From: Colwellia psychrerythraea
GTDB lineage: Bacteria > Pseudomonadota > Gammaproteobacteria > Enterobacterales > Alteromonadaceae
Assembly: GCA_002163005.1 (NCBI GenBank)
Contig: MAAF01000053.1
Span: 1-53,829 of the forward strand
Direction of reading: 5' to 3'
Length of the DNA stretch: 53,829 nt
Positions 10,001 to 19,885 of the stretch are shown piece after piece (positions within the stretch are counted from its first letter, which is position 1; every line of letters starts with the position of its first letter). A model generated the notes under the pieces. The model was given only the letters and a program-made list of their open reading frames with translations. It was not told where the DNA came from and did no database searches. The position numbers and the translations under genes are program-made.

Positions 10001-10623
10001 ACCGCCTCCAACATGCGTGCTAATACTTGTTTAGCCCGCTGTAATCGTACACCAACAAGGTTTGTTGTAATGGCTAAAACTTCTGCAATCTCTTGATAGC
10101 TCATGCCTTCTAATGCCAGTGTTATCACTTGCTGTTGCTCAAGTTTTAACTGTCTAATTGCTTGCGCTAGTTTTTGTTGTCGCTGACTCTGATTAAGAGA
10201 TTGATATGGCGTTGGCTGACGTTCATCTTTTTCAACCTCCATGCTAATGGTACTTAAGTCTTGATCAGCTTTAATAGTTTTGACTGCTTTAGCAACGTGT
10301 GTCGCCAATACATTGTGAGCAATACGCGCAACAAAGGTTTTTACCGCAGCGTCTTGACGAAAATTAGGCAAAGCTCGCCAAATATTTAACGCGATCTCTT
10401 GAAATAACTCATCTTGAATTGAAATTTTTGCTTCAAAGCCCGTAATGATATGACGCAGCAATTTTTCATGCTCCGTCATCCATTGCGTGAATACTGTTTG
10501 ATGATCCACAACCTGCGACTTTACTGAATGACGATCCAATTCGTTTTCCTGACAGTCTATTCTCTGCATGGTGGCATAAAAAAGTGCTGCTTTTGATGTT
10601 ATTAATTTACTAGAATTTAACAT
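9997..10623 (-). CDS. ECF-type RNA polymerase sigma factor
   Basis: 208 residues. Region 2 is visible at residues ~60-115 (DELFQEIALNIWRALPNFR, then TFVARIAHNVLATHV). Region 4 helix-turn-helix is at ~155-205 (LALEGMSYQEIAEVLAITTNLVGVRLQRAKQVLARML). It directs RNA polymerase to a dedicated promoter set; targets are unknown. It sits 47 bp after the ABC permease gene and overlaps the downstream membrane protein. No clear ribosome binding site precedes the ATG used; Met19 is an alternative start but is no better supported. Confidence 0.9.
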   Translation of the reverse strand: MLNSSKLITSKAALFYATMQRIDCQENELDRHSVKSQVVDHQTVFTQWMTEHEKLLRHIITGFEAKISIQDELFQEIALNIWRALPNFRQDAAVKTFVARIAHNVLATHVAKAVKTIKADQDLSTISMEVEKDERQPTPYQSLNQSQRQQKLAQAIRQLKLEQQQVITLALEGMSYQEIAEVLAITTNLVGVRLQRAKQVLARMLEAV

Positions 10624-10670
10624 AATATTTACTATAAGATTGTTATTTTATCATCAATGTCGCTACAGGT

Positions 10671-11861
10671 TTAGCTTAATGCCATCACTACTTTTTCTGA
10701 TTTCAACTTTTTTGCTAACGCTAAGACTAAGGCAACCGTGATAGCAATAGTCACCGCACTCGTAGCAAATACCGCTAACCAATCAACGTCAACGCCTTTA
10801 AAGATGTTTTCAATTATCATAGATTGCCCCGCTATTGGCAGCCAATTTAGCCACTGGGGACGATCGTCCATCATAGAAACAACAAATGGGATAAAAGCAG
10901 GAATACCAATAAGCATACCTACCGTTGATTGCGCCTCTTTGAAGCTCTTTGTTTGAAATGCTACAAATAGCTGACAGGCTGACGCAAAGAAACAAATAGG
11001 TACTAGTAGTAATAATAATACAGCGGCGGTCGACATATCTAAGCTAAAGGTGGCGCCAATTTTTGTTAAGTCGACAAACCCCACTGAAACTGAAGTAAGT
11101 ACCAATATCAGTAACACGCCAATAACAGCCACGGTTGAAGCACTTATCAATTTAGCTAACACTATTTTAAGCGTGCTCACCGGTTGGCAAAGCAACATTT
11201 CAAGTACATTACGCTCACGTTCACCGGCGCTTGAATCAATCGCCACGGACAAACCAGACATAAATGCAGCTAACATCAAATAAATACCAAGCATCATTGA
11301 AATCAGCATAAAAGTTGCGTCAGGCTTTGCTGTGTCTTGCTCAACTAATTTAACAGGGTTTAACAGACGTATGTCTACGCCGCGTAATAACAAGCGTTTA
11401 TAACCAATAGATAAAGAAAAATTTCTTACGGCATTGTTAATTCGCCTTACCGGTGGTTGAACGGCCTTGTCAGTAAAATCCGCTTGTAAATGTAACTTTA
11501 TCGGCTTACCTTCCGCCATATCTGCTGCATAATCTTCTGGAATTTCAATCGCTATATTACGTTGTTCCCAAGCAGACTTTTCATCATTTGGTACATCAAC
11601 GAAATCTAATAAGTTATTATCAGCAAAGTGCTTTATTAACTTAGGCGCATGTTCAGCGCCAATAAACTTGACATAGACAGGCGGCTCATCTACTAATTTT
11701 TCAATCATGATCTTTGACATGACCATTATTCCGACAGGCGCTAAGATAGCCATCATTAACGCAACCATCAGCGCGCGTTTATCACGGAAAGCTTCCCTGT
11801 ATTCTTTTATAACTAATGCTTTTAATTGGATTAAATCTAGATTCAAATTCGAAGTAATCAT
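10671..11861 (-). CDS. ABC-2 type transporter permease (NatB-like)
   Basis: 396 residues. A first transmembrane helix near residues 25-50 is preceded by VIKEYREAFRDKRAL, typical of NatB/CcmB-like ABC-2 permeases. A large extracytoplasmic domain (about 50-185) follows, then five further helices in the C-terminal half, including the SSAGERERNVLEMLLCQPVS coupling segment. It pairs with the ATPase encoded just upstream (4-bp overlap), forming an exporter. In the NatAB family the substrate may be Na+ or lipophilic compounds; the substrate here is not determined. Confidence 0.88.
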   Translation of the reverse strand: MITSNLNLDLIQLKALVIKEYREAFRDKRALMVALMMAILAPVGIMVMSKIMIEKLVDEPPVYVKFIGAEHAPKLIKHFADNNLLDFVDVPNDEKSAWEQRNIAIEIPEDYAADMAEGKPIKLHLQADFTDKAVQPPVRRINNAVRNFSLSIGYKRLLLRGVDIRLLNPVKLVEQDTAKPDATFMLISMMLGIYLMLAAFMSGLSVAIDSSAGERERNVLEMLLCQPVSTLKIVLAKLISASTVAVIGVLLILVLTSVSVGFVDLTKIGATFSLDMSTAAVLLLLLVPICFFASACQLFVAFQTKSFKEAQSTVGMLIGIPAFIPFVVSMMDDRPQWLNWLPIAGQSMIIENIFKGVDVDWLAVFATSAVTIAITVALVLALAKKLKSEKVVMALS

Positions 11862-12613
11862 GCCGCTACTCCCTCATCTGAACCAATTAATTTAACAAAG
11901 GCTTCTTCTAAATTCTCTTCACCCGCTAACTCACATAACTCTTGAGGAGTGCCTTGGGCGGCAAGCTTGCCATTGGCCACAATAATTACTCGGTCGCATA
12001 AAGCAGCAACCTCTTGCATTACGTGTGATGAGAATAAAATACAGTGTCCTTTGGCTTTAAATTTAGCTAAATGATTACGTAAAATACGGGTACTCATTAC
12101 ATCTAAACCTCGGGTAGGCTCATCAAGCACAAAATTTTGCGGTTGGTGTACTAACGCTTGGGCTAAAGTAACTTTCATACGTTGTCCTTGAGAAAAACCA
12201 ACGGTTTTACGATGCGCTAAATCACCTAACTCTAAATCCTGGATCACTTGCTCTATCGCTTGTTTTTTAGTTTTTCCTGACATGCCATGAAGACTGGCAA
12301 AATAATCAATTTGTTCATAGGCTGTAAGGCGTTCATATAAACCAAATTTGTCAGGGAAAATACCTAACTTAGCACGTGCAGCAAGTGGGTTTTCAGTAAC
12401 ACTAATACCATCAATGGTGGCAAAACCTTCATCAGCCGAGAGCAAACCATACAACGTACGTAAACAGGTCGTTTTTCCGGCGCCGTTTGGGCCTAAAATT
12501 CCGGTGATTTCACCGTCTTTTGCGGTGAAAGATAGTCCATCTAGTGCTTTTACCGTATTCTTCTTGTCTTTCTTATCAATAAAGCTTTTATGTAAATTAT
12601 TTACTTCTATCAT
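11858..12613 (-). CDS. ABC transporter ATP-binding protein (NatA-like)
   Basis: 251 residues from the preferred ATG, which has AGGA 7 nt upstream; a longer TTG start would add five residues (MKEKE). Walker A is GPNGAGKTT, the signature is FSQGQRMKVTLA, Walker B is FVLDEPTRGLD, and the switch His is in LFSSHVMQEV. It drives the adjacent permease. The gene follows the peptidase gene by about 70 bp on the same strand, probably in the same operon. Confidence 0.92.
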   Translation of the reverse strand: MIEVNNLHKSFIDKKDKKNTVKALDGLSFTAKDGEITGILGPNGAGKTTCLRTLYGLLSADEGFATIDGISVTENPLAARAKLGIFPDKFGLYERLTAYEQIDYFASLHGMSGKTKKQAIEQVIQDLELGDLAHRKTVGFSQGQRMKVTLAQALVHQPQNFVLDEPTRGLDVMSTRILRNHLAKFKAKGHCILFSSHVMQEVAALCDRVIIVANGKLAAQGTPQELCELAGEENLEEAFVKLIGSDEGVAA

Positions 12614-12684
12614 TTCTTTTTCCTTCAAACATAGTTACTTCCTTATTCGTGCCATTCTTTATAATTTTTAGCAATTAAAATGCT

Positions 12685-14127
12685 CTATTGAATACCGTTA
12701 ACACTGGTCATAAAGGTTTCTTGGGGAATGTCTTTTAAACAAGATTCATCGAGCTTTTTAGGTGTTTTACTCGTTAAGAACTCTTGAATAATATCGCTAG
12801 CACACGTACTCATTGCCACAGTATGAGAAGCATTTTCAACAATAATATGATGGCTATTAGGTAGAGACTTCGCTGAATATTCACCATTACTCGGTGGTGT
12901 TACTGGATCTAAATTACCAGATAAAATTAACGTAGGAATGTCTGCTGTAACACTTTGATAAAAATCTTCACTCGGTCGGTATTCAGGGAAGAATGGACAA
13001 ACGATATCCCATGCTAGCTGGCTGTCTTTACCATCAAAGTTATTGTTCGCATCAGCCGCTTTGTCTGCTACTGATAACCTTGGCATGTCTTCGTTACATA
13101 CAATGTTAAAGAGTAAGCCGGTATAAACAAGTTGTTCACCCTCAGTACGAGCCATCAAGCCAACTAGTGGTTGATAATTACCTAAGAAAGCTTGATGAAT
13201 AACAAGGGGCACCATAGATCGACCTTCCATTCCATAAAGCTGAAAACGTAAGTTACCAGTAAATTTAGTATCATCAATAACAAGTTTTGTCGGTGTGCCT
13301 AAACGAGGATGTAAAATATCAATGCTAGCTGGCGCTTTAGCTAAACGTTCTTTTACTGCTTGAAATTCTGCCGCTAAATTAGGGAAAGCTTTATTGCAGG
13401 ATTCACTATTTTTACAATTATCAATCAATAGGTTAAAAGAACGAGCACCACTTTGTCCGAACATGCCAATAGGTACTTCTATAGGGCCAACACTATCTAA
13501 CACGACACTTTCCAGAGACTCAGGAAACATGCGCATAAAAACTAAGCCGGCACGTGTGCCATAAGAGCCACCATAAATGTTTAACTTTTCATGGCCTAAT
13601 GCTGCACGTATTGCATCAAAATCTCGAATAGCATTTTCAGAATTGTATTGAGTTACATCACCTTTAAATTGAGCAACACAATCTTTCACTTCTTGAGGGG
13701 TTAGTGCATCAGGTAGAGCGCTATAAACATTATCTACCGCTTCAAATTCACATGATAAGGGGCTGCTTTTACCCGTACCTCGTTGATCAACAAGAATAAT
13801 ATCACGCGTTTTACGCACTTCACGAAACACTCGATTTAACCCTGTCGCTAATTCAACCGCAGCTTGGCCCGGGCCACCTGCTAAAAACATTAACGGCGCC
13901 TTGTATTCACTATCATCAATAGCAGGCAATACGGCAAAATTAACCACTATTTTATCACTATCAGCTTGCTGATAATTTTCTGGCACTTCAAGTTTGCCAC
14001 ATTTTACTTGTGAGCGTATTTCGCCTAAATGGCAGTTTTCTAACGCTAATTTATTATCATTAGCCCAACTCATTGCCGTTAATGACAACAAAGTGAGTGC
14101 CAAAAGGTTTTTCCACGTTACTTTCAT
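12685..14127 (-). CDS. Secreted alpha/beta hydrolase, S33/tripeptidyl aminopeptidase-like
   Basis: 480 residues with a clear signal peptide (residues 1-22, cut near MSWANDN) and an AAGGAAAG ribosome binding site. The nucleophile elbow is GGSYGTR. The oxyanion region is LAGGPGQAA, and the acid and His sit in the C-terminal TAP-like segment (SGNLDPVTP; ENASHTVAM). The DQRGTGKS motif is typical of proline iminopeptidase or tripeptidyl aminopeptidase-like enzymes. It probably acts on peptides in the periplasm. It is first in a five-gene minus-strand run (hydrolase, ABC ATPase, ABC permease, sigma, membrane protein). Confidence 0.88.
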   Translation of the reverse strand: MKVTWKNLLALTLLSLTAMSWANDNKLALENCHLGEIRSQVKCGKLEVPENYQQADSDKIVVNFAVLPAIDDSEYKAPLMFLAGGPGQAAVELATGLNRVFREVRKTRDIILVDQRGTGKSSPLSCEFEAVDNVYSALPDALTPQEVKDCVAQFKGDVTQYNSENAIRDFDAIRAALGHEKLNIYGGSYGTRAGLVFMRMFPESLESVVLDSVGPIEVPIGMFGQSGARSFNLLIDNCKNSESCNKAFPNLAAEFQAVKERLAKAPASIDILHPRLGTPTKLVIDDTKFTGNLRFQLYGMEGRSMVPLVIHQAFLGNYQPLVGLMARTEGEQLVYTGLLFNIVCNEDMPRLSVADKAADANNNFDGKDSQLAWDIVCPFFPEYRPSEDFYQSVTADIPTLILSGNLDPVTPPSNGEYSAKSLPNSHHIIVENASHTVAMSTCASDIIQEFLTSKTPKKLDESCLKDIPQETFMTSVNGIQ

Positions 14128-14355
14128 ACAATCTTTCCTTAATAAAGCATTGGACAGTTAGTCTTAGCGTTTATTAATTTATTACAGACAAATAAAAATA
14201 AAGTTGATACATACGATCCGCAAGCAACCAATAAGTAGACAAATCGCTACTTTATCCATCACAAGACTAAAAAAGTTGAAATAGCCATTCCCAAATGCCT
14301 GAATAAGCGATATGGTTTAGTTATATCTTTTTTAAATTAGTTGAGGGGATTTTAT

Positions 14356-14574
14356 ATGGACTTAAATCAGTGGGTAGATGAGTTATTTGAAGTGTTTGAT
14401 GAAGATAAAGACGGCGTAATAAGTCGTTCTGAATTTGTTGAGCTGATTGATGTTTTGTTGCAAGACAAAGGTATTCGCATGTGTGAAACCATTTTTAACC
14501 GTTTTGATAAAAATCACAGTAACTCTATCTCTAAAGATGAGCTAAAAGATATGGTTATTGAGTTAGCACTTTAG
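14356..14574 (+). CDS. Small EF-hand calcium-binding protein
   Basis: 72 residues from the ATG, which has GAGGGG 8 nt upstream; an in-frame TTG further upstream overlaps this ribosome binding site and is rejected as start. It holds two EF-hands: loop 1 DEDKDGVISRSE has ideal ligands at 1, 3, 5, 9 and 12, and loop 2 DKNHSNSISKDE fits with Asn at position 6 instead of Gly. There is no signal peptide, so the protein is cytoplasmic. A calcium sensor or buffer is likely; the partner is unknown. It is transcribed divergently from the peptidase/ABC run. Confidence 0.85.
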   Translation: MDLNQWVDELFEVFDEDKDGVISRSEFVELIDVLLQDKGIRMCETIFNRFDKNHSNSISKDELKDMVIELAL

Positions 14575-14598
14575 TTAAAGTCAGCTAACTCCGATAGC

Positions 14599-14622
14599 AA
14601 GGCTAAAAGCAGCTTTAGCCTT
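14599..14622 (+). terminator. Probable terminator after the EF-hand gene
   Basis: Stem AAGGCTAAA / TTTAGCCTT with a 6-nt loop, followed by an AT-rich but not pure T tail. A weak intrinsic terminator. Confidence 0.5.
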
Positions 14623-14706
14623 ATATAAATTTTATCTTTACTTTGTTTAGTGTTGTCTCGACACTCAGCGTAAATTCGCACACTAAACTTATTAAAGCAG
14701 TTCATT

Positions 14707-15366
14707 ATGACTGATCAGAAAGACTTTCCTTCTGCCAAACCTCAGCCAACCTCCTACAGTCAAAGTGAAGAAAAGCTAAATGTTCTCAGCCATGCTTTTG
14801 GCTTATTGTTAAGTTGTTTAGCACTCTTTTTACTATTAAAAAATAGCCATGGCGAACTTAGCCGAATCGTTAGTTTTAGTATTTTCGCTACCAGTGGTAT
14901 TCTGCTTTTTCTCGCCTCAACCCTTTACCATAGTTTAACTAATAAGCGTGCTAAAAAGTTATTTAAACTGCTAGATCACTGCGCAATATATTTACTCATT
15001 GCAGGTACTTACACACCACTATTCGTTATCACATTAGCAGGACCGCTCGGCTATACTCTGCTGGCTTTTATTTGGCTATTTGCCCTTTCAGGTATACTTT
15101 TCAAAATTAAGTTTGGCAACAAATACAAAAAGATATCCCTAGCCACTTATTTAGGTATGGGGTTTATTTCGTTGGGTATTCTAGGTGAGTTATATGAGAA
15201 ACTACCTGCACAAGCCATTGCCTTGTTGGCATTAGGTGGGCTCATTTATTCTCTTGGGGTATTTTTCTATGTAAAAAAAACAGTGCCCTACACACATGCT
15301 ATTTGGCATCTATTTGTTTTAGGTGGCGCCACTTGCCACTTTTTGATGATTTATTGGTATGTGTAA
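14707..15366 (+). CDS. Hemolysin III family membrane protein (PAQR-like)
   Basis: 219 residues, seven transmembrane helices. The zinc-site motifs of the hemolysin III/PAQR family are present: SxxxH (STLYH) in helix 2, the Asp of LLDHCAIY in helix 3, and HxxxH (HAIWH) near the C-terminus. In bacteria the family is linked to membrane-lipid homeostasis; the E. coli homologue is YqfA/TrhA. The N-terminus starts with the typical EEKLNVLSHAFG. Monocistronic as far as can be seen. Confidence 0.9.
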   Translation: MTDQKDFPSAKPQPTSYSQSEEKLNVLSHAFGLLLSCLALFLLLKNSHGELSRIVSFSIFATSGILLFLASTLYHSLTNKRAKKLFKLLDHCAIYLLIAGTYTPLFVITLAGPLGYTLLAFIWLFALSGILFKIKFGNKYKKISLATYLGMGFISLGILGELYEKLPAQAIALLALGGLIYSLGVFFYVKKTVPYTHAIWHLFVLGGATCHFLMIYWYV

Positions 15367-15771
15367 TTAAATAGACAATATCCTAACGTTATTTGGATAC
15401 TATCAGGCATTAAAGGAGGCTGTATTTTAAATGCTCAGTTTGCCACGAAACACCTCCTGTTGCATCTCTACAACAATTATAGTGTGTCCACGAAAACGAG
15501 GGAAGACAACATTGCGGTCATAGTGACTTTAAATCAAAGCGGCAGCTCCTCCGACTAGGCTAGGATTTAAACAAACTAGTCTATATTAATAAAATCATTA
15601 TTACTAAAGTAGAATAGTAGATTTACTTGATAACCAGTATTGTAGTGAAGCTACACATCTACAATAAAGTATATATACAAATATTAATGAGATAAACAAG
15701 ACATTTTACCCTAATAAAATTCAGTCTTTTTTTAACACCAAAGTAACTAATTGAAATTGAGAAGTATGTAA
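15367..15771. other. Intergenic region before the first HDOD gene
   Basis: 405 bp with no convincing gene. The left half is relatively GC-rich with short inverted segments (CCTCC/GGAGG, AACA-rich stretches). The right half is very AT-rich and should hold the promoter of the HDOD gene. An inverted repeat TGTAG-TGAAG-CTACA lies near 15641-15655. No recognisable riboswitch fold was found. Confidence 0.4.
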
Positions 15772-16605
15772 ATGATCAATTTAGATAATAAAAAAATGGC
15801 TTCAGTCGTCTCTAGTTTTCAAATCCCCGTTAAGCCTCAAATATTGACTGAGATGCAATTACTTCTGGATGAAGAGGAACCCGATATCGAAAGTATTGCG
15901 GATCTGATTTCAAATGATGTTGGTCTTTCGTCGGCAATTTTAAAAATTATTAATTCACCTTTTTATGGAATGAACAGACGAATTTCAGAAATTAAGCAAG
16001 CCGTTATGATACTAGGATTAAAGGCAATTAATGGCTTGGTAACTGCGTTATTATTAAAATCATCGTTTCAAGGCAACGCTTGCATATCATTAGAGCGTTT
16101 TTGGGATGACTCTCTTGATGTCGCTAATGCTATGACATTTATTGGTAATAAAGTAAAAAATAAAATACCCGTGGATATATTATACAGCATTGGTTTATTT
16201 CAAAATTGTGGTATCCCATTATTAGCACTCAAATTTGATGATTATAAAGAAGTATTAATAGAGGCAAACAGTTCAGGAAATAACTCAATTGAACTTGAAG
16301 AGAGAAAGTATCAAACGAATCATGCTGTTTTAGGTTATTACGTGGCTTCTTCTTGGCATTTACCTAAAGAGATATGTGAATTAATTTTACGACATCATGA
16401 ATTAGACTTTCTTTTTGAAATATCTGGTAATAAAGAACAATTGGCCTTCGCAGCATTAAAAGCAGCTGAACATTTGGTGGAAAGAGTGAAACGACATAAT
16501 GCTTCTCCTGATTGGGAAGATATAAAAGAGGGGGTTCTTGATGTTTTAGGCCTCACTTCTATTGATTATGCTGATTTAGAAGATGACTTCGCCGAACTGT
16601 TTTAA
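15772..16605 (+). CDS. HDOD domain protein (signalling), copy 1
   Basis: 277 residues. A single HDOD domain covers about residues 10-215: FQIPVKPQILTEMQLLL, then LSSAILKIINSPFYG and the helix QAVMILGLKAINGLV. The metal-binding HD pair of true HD-GYP phosphodiesterases is missing (GLFQNCGIP where GLLHDIG would be), so it is probably a non-catalytic signalling protein. It is clearly paralogous to the HDOD protein at 25230-26060: both carry the motifs YYVASSW.LPK and NHA.LGYY. A diguanylate cyclase gene follows 182 bp downstream, suggesting a role in c-di-GMP-linked behaviour. Confidence 0.9.
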   Translation: MINLDNKKMASVVSSFQIPVKPQILTEMQLLLDEEEPDIESIADLISNDVGLSSAILKIINSPFYGMNRRISEIKQAVMILGLKAINGLVTALLLKSSFQGNACISLERFWDDSLDVANAMTFIGNKVKNKIPVDILYSIGLFQNCGIPLLALKFDDYKEVLIEANSSGNNSIELEERKYQTNHAVLGYYVASSWHLPKEICELILRHHELDFLFEISGNKEQLAFAALKAAEHLVERVKRHNASPDWEDIKEGVLDVLGLTSIDYADLEDDFAELF

Positions 16606-16787
16606 ATAGTCGAATACATTGATCTACCATAACATTATGTGCATGAGTAGTAAGAGTTGTCTGCTAGAACAGCTAACATTAGTTATGTCATTAACTTATG
16701 AAATAATAGATAGTAACTCTATTTCTGAATTGTTCTTCTATTTGTAAGCTAATTTTATTAACTGATCTCTAGGGTGCGGAAGAGAAA

Positions 16788-18359
16788 ATGAATCTAGATT
16801 TAAATTTACTTAACAAAATAAATATTGAGCTTAAACGAGCATTAGGCCACTTTGTTGATAGTATGCCAAACTCTGGCCCTTTAACAAATCAAGTAGAGGG
16901 CATTGAAGAAGCATTAAAATCCAACGATACTGTATTCACTTTTGCATCACTGGTTGAACAATATGCAAAAATGAAGCAAAGCCTTGATGAATTAGAACGT
17001 GAAGATAACATTAGAGATTTAAATGCGCTCAAATCTCTAATGCAAGAAAGTGCAGGTAAGAGCCTTTCTACCAGCCAAGCAGAAAAAATCACCGAAATAT
17101 TATCTGAAATTAACCTTGAACAACCCGCTCATACCATTATGGTTGCTGTAGGCCGAGCATTAGAGTACTTCGCTAATGAGTTAAGCGAATTAAGAGAATC
17201 ATCAAAGGTAATCGTTTCAAATAAAGAAATAGCAACCGAAGAAACAGATGTTGTTGCCAGTGATGTTTTTTTAGCAAGTAAAAGGTTAATTAAAGAGGTG
17301 GTAGCCATTTCAAAGCAGTTAACCCAAACCTACCCCAATGATAAGTTTATTAGCAGCGTGTTGCATGATGCAACTCAAATCCCAACGGGCAAAGGATCTT
17401 TCTTCAAGTCTGTTGATCTGTTGGAGCGTTCGACAAAATACTTAGCATTGTTAATTCAACAAGAGCGTTGTAGTGCAGAAGAAATGCTCAATGATATTCA
17501 TGCTAATTTAGTGGGCGTTTTCAAACAAACCTCTGTAATTGATAAGCTAATGGCCTCGACTAAAGGCAATGCCGACAAGGTAAAACTCAACATGGTGGCT
17601 GAGTTTAAAAATATGGAAGTTAAAGCAAAGAGCATAGACACACTTACAGGCATGCAAAAACATATCAATGATAGTGTCTTATTAATGTCTGATATTATGA
17701 ATGAATACGCCAAATCACAAAACAAGATCCACCAAACTAATACTAAAACCATTAAAGGTTTAACTAATAAAATTGAGAATGCTACCAATTTCATTGGAAA
17801 ACTTGAGAATCAGCTAAATGCAGCCAAAGAAACTAACCTAGTTGATGAGTTAACAAAGGTTGGTAATCGCAAAGGCTATGTGCAGGCCATCAATAAGGCA
17901 AGGAATACTTGGTTAACCTCTCAACATCCCTTGACGCTTGTGCTAATAGATGTCGACAGGTTTAAAAGTATTAATGACAATTTTGGTCACAGCATTGGAG
18001 ATCAAGTGTTAAAAAGCTTAGCGCAAACCTTAAAAAAGAATATTCGTTCTTCAGATTATATCGCTCGCTACGGTGGCGAAGAGTTTGTCGTTATTCTGCC
18101 TGAAACGGACTTAAACAAAACTATTCAGATAGCCAAGAAAATACAAAAAGTGGTGAATAGTTTAAAATTCGAATTGCGCAAAAAGAATAAAACACTAAAG
18201 ATAACCTGTTCATATGGCATTTCAAACTTCACAGACAAAATATCCAATACTATCGATGTTTTTAATGGTGCAGATGAAGCACTTTATCAAGCAAAAGAAA
18301 ACGGTAGAGATGCTATTGTTGCTTTCTCAGACGATAAATTTACTTCAATAGACAAGTAA
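16788..18359 (+). CDS. Diguanylate cyclase (GGDEF) with long helical N-terminal region
   Basis: 523 residues. The C-terminal GGDEF domain (about 350-515) has the active motif RYGGEEFVVILPE, metal Asp in LVLIDVDRFKSIND, and an intact inhibitory I-site RSSD five residues before GGEEF. It should therefore make c-di-GMP with product inhibition. The N-terminal ~340 residues are soluble, highly charged and largely helical with coiled-coil character (for example IENATNFIGKLENQLNAAKE just before the cyclase). They hold no recognised sensor domain and no membrane segment. It follows the HDOD gene on the same strand, with a strong terminator downstream. Confidence 0.93.
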   Translation: MNLDLNLLNKINIELKRALGHFVDSMPNSGPLTNQVEGIEEALKSNDTVFTFASLVEQYAKMKQSLDELEREDNIRDLNALKSLMQESAGKSLSTSQAEKITEILSEINLEQPAHTIMVAVGRALEYFANELSELRESSKVIVSNKEIATEETDVVASDVFLASKRLIKEVVAISKQLTQTYPNDKFISSVLHDATQIPTGKGSFFKSVDLLERSTKYLALLIQQERCSAEEMLNDIHANLVGVFKQTSVIDKLMASTKGNADKVKLNMVAEFKNMEVKAKSIDTLTGMQKHINDSVLLMSDIMNEYAKSQNKIHQTNTKTIKGLTNKIENATNFIGKLENQLNAAKETNLVDELTKVGNRKGYVQAINKARNTWLTSQHPLTLVLIDVDRFKSINDNFGHSIGDQVLKSLAQTLKKNIRSSDYIARYGGEEFVVILPETDLNKTIQIAKKIQKVVNSLKFELRKKNKTLKITCSYGISNFTDKISNTIDVFNGADEALYQAKENGRDAIVAFSDDKFTSIDK

Positions 18360-18460
18360 AAATCAAATTACAGGTTTATTCAGACTGAAAGGACTATATT
18401 GCGCGCAAAGTGATCATTGTTGATCTGAGTTGTACACCCTTTTGATGAACACCAGAACAC

Positions 18461-18507
18461 AAAAAAGCCGCACTCTTTATTATTAACAATAAAGAGTGCG
18501 GCTTTTT
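18461..18507. terminator. Strong bidirectional terminator
   Basis: A perfect 15-bp stem (GCCGCACTCTTTATT / AATAAAGAGTGCGGC), a 6-nt loop, A6 on the left and T5 on the right. It ends the diguanylate cyclase gene and, on the other strand, fabV. Confidence 0.92.
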
Positions 18508-18545
18508 AATGTGTAGTGTTAAGTGCCCTTAGGTAATTAACTTAC

Positions 18546-19736
18546 TTAAACTAGGTTATTAATAGCAACTTCAGGGCTAACGTCAGCATCATAATCAACG
18601 CCCGCAATATCAAAGCCAAACAGTTTTAAGAACTCTTGATGATAAGCAACGTAATCTGTTAATTCATCAATAGTGTCTGTATCAACACTATTCCAAATAT
18701 CAGTAACACGCTGCTGAACACTGTCTTCTAACTCTTTATAGTTTTGACGGAAACGACCTTGCTCATCTAAACGAGGCGAGTCACTATAAATATTCTCTTT
18801 GAATAAGTTAGAAATTTGCTCAATACAACCTTCATAAGTACCGTCAGCTTTCATCACTTTAAACATAGCTGAGATGTATAAAGGCATAATAGGAATAGCA
18901 GAACTTGCTTGTGTTACTACGGCATTTAAAGAGGTTACACGTGCTTGACCATTTAAATCAGCTGTTGCCGCGTTAATAGCTGTTGCCGCTCTATCTAAAT
19001 CTTCTTTCGCTTTACCAATGGTTGCTTTACCGTAAATTGGCCAAGTTAATTCTTTACCAATATAAGTATAAGCTACGGTTTTAACGCCTTCTGCCAATAC
19101 TCCTGCTTCACCAAGCGCGTTCATCCACAATTCCCAGTCAGCGCCGCCCATTACATCAATAGTACCTTGAATCTCAGCATCGTTAGCTGCTTCAACAGAT
19201 ATTTCATCAATAGTACGCTTTGAAGTATTAAGGTTTTTAGTGGTAACGCTTTGACCAATAGGTTTTAACGTAGAAGAATATACTTCACCCGTATCTGGAT
19301 CAGTTCTGCGTGGTGATGCTAATGAATAAACAACTAAATCAACTGTCCCCATATCGGCTTTAATTGCTTCAATCGCTTTTGCTTTTATTTCATGAGAAAA
19401 AGCATCGCCATTAATGTTCTTAGCGTAAATGCCTGCTTCATCAGCCGCTTTTACAAAAGCTGCGGTATTGTACCAACCAGCAGAGCCTGTTTTCTTTTCT
19501 GTAGGTGGTTTTTCAAAGAAAATACCTAACGTTTTAGCATCATGACCAAAAGTCGATGTGATACGTGAAGCTAAACCATAACCAGTAGACGCACCGATAA
19601 CTAAAACATTTTTAGGACCCGAAGTCGCTGATGTTTGCGCTTTAACATAAGAAATTTGCTCATTAACATGCGCTTCACAACCTACTGGGTGAGCATTAGT
19701 ACATATAAAACCGCGAATTTTTGGCTTAATAACCAT
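18546..19736 (-). CDS. fabV: NADH-dependent enoyl-[acyl-carrier-protein]/trans-2-enoyl-CoA reductase FabV
   Basis: 396 residues, full length for FabV. It performs the last reduction of fatty-acid elongation. The start [20 protein letters not shown] is diagnostic, the NAD-binding [12 protein letters not shown] is intact, and the catalytic Y-x8-K is present ([10 protein letters not shown]). FabV is the triclosan-resistant enoyl reductase typical of Vibrio, Pseudomonas and Alteromonadales. It stands alone on the minus strand; a TTGAAAG-AGA-CTTTCAA palindrome upstream could be an operator. Confidence 0.97.
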   Translation of the reverse strand: MVIKPKIRGFICTNAHPVGCEAHVNEQISYVKAQTSATSGPKNVLVIGASTGYGLASRITSTFGHDAKTLGIFFEKPPTEKKTGSAGWYNTAAFVKAADEAGIYAKNINGDAFSHEIKAKAIEAIKADMGTVDLVVYSLASPRRTDPDTGEVYSSTLKPIGQSVTTKNLNTSKRTIDEISVEAANDAEIQGTIDVMGGADWELWMNALGEAGVLAEGVKTVAYTYIGKELTWPIYGKATIGKAKEDLDRAATAINAATADLNGQARVTSLNAVVTQASSAIPIMPLYISAMFKVMKADGTYEGCIEQISNLFKENIYSDSPRLDEQGRFRQNYKELEDSVQQRVTDIWNSVDTDTIDELTDYVAYHQEFLKLFGFDIAGVDYDADVSPEVAINNLV

Positions 19737-19808
19737 AAGTTAACCTTTTTTATTTATAGTAGTGACTCAGCTACAGTAGTACCATTTTGCATAAATCATA
19801 GCTAAGGT

Positions 19809-19825
19809 TTGAAAGAGACTTTCAA
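19809..19825. promoter_or_regulatory. Palindrome upstream of fabV, possible operator
   Basis: A perfect inverted repeat TTGAAAG-AGA-CTTTCAA lies 72 bp upstream of the fabV start. Position and symmetry fit a repressor site. It does not match the FabR or FadR consensus I know, so the regulator is unnamed. Confidence 0.35.
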
Positions 19826-19885
19826 GTATTTGATTACATTGTACCTTGCCTCAAGCGTAAAGAGGTACGACCAGTGTTAATTGTT

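Noticed and set aside
15480..15590. Cyclic-di-GMP riboswitch before the HDOD gene
   Set aside because: A CAAAGC segment and AGGCTAGG are present, but the conserved GEMM pairing and order could not be laid out.
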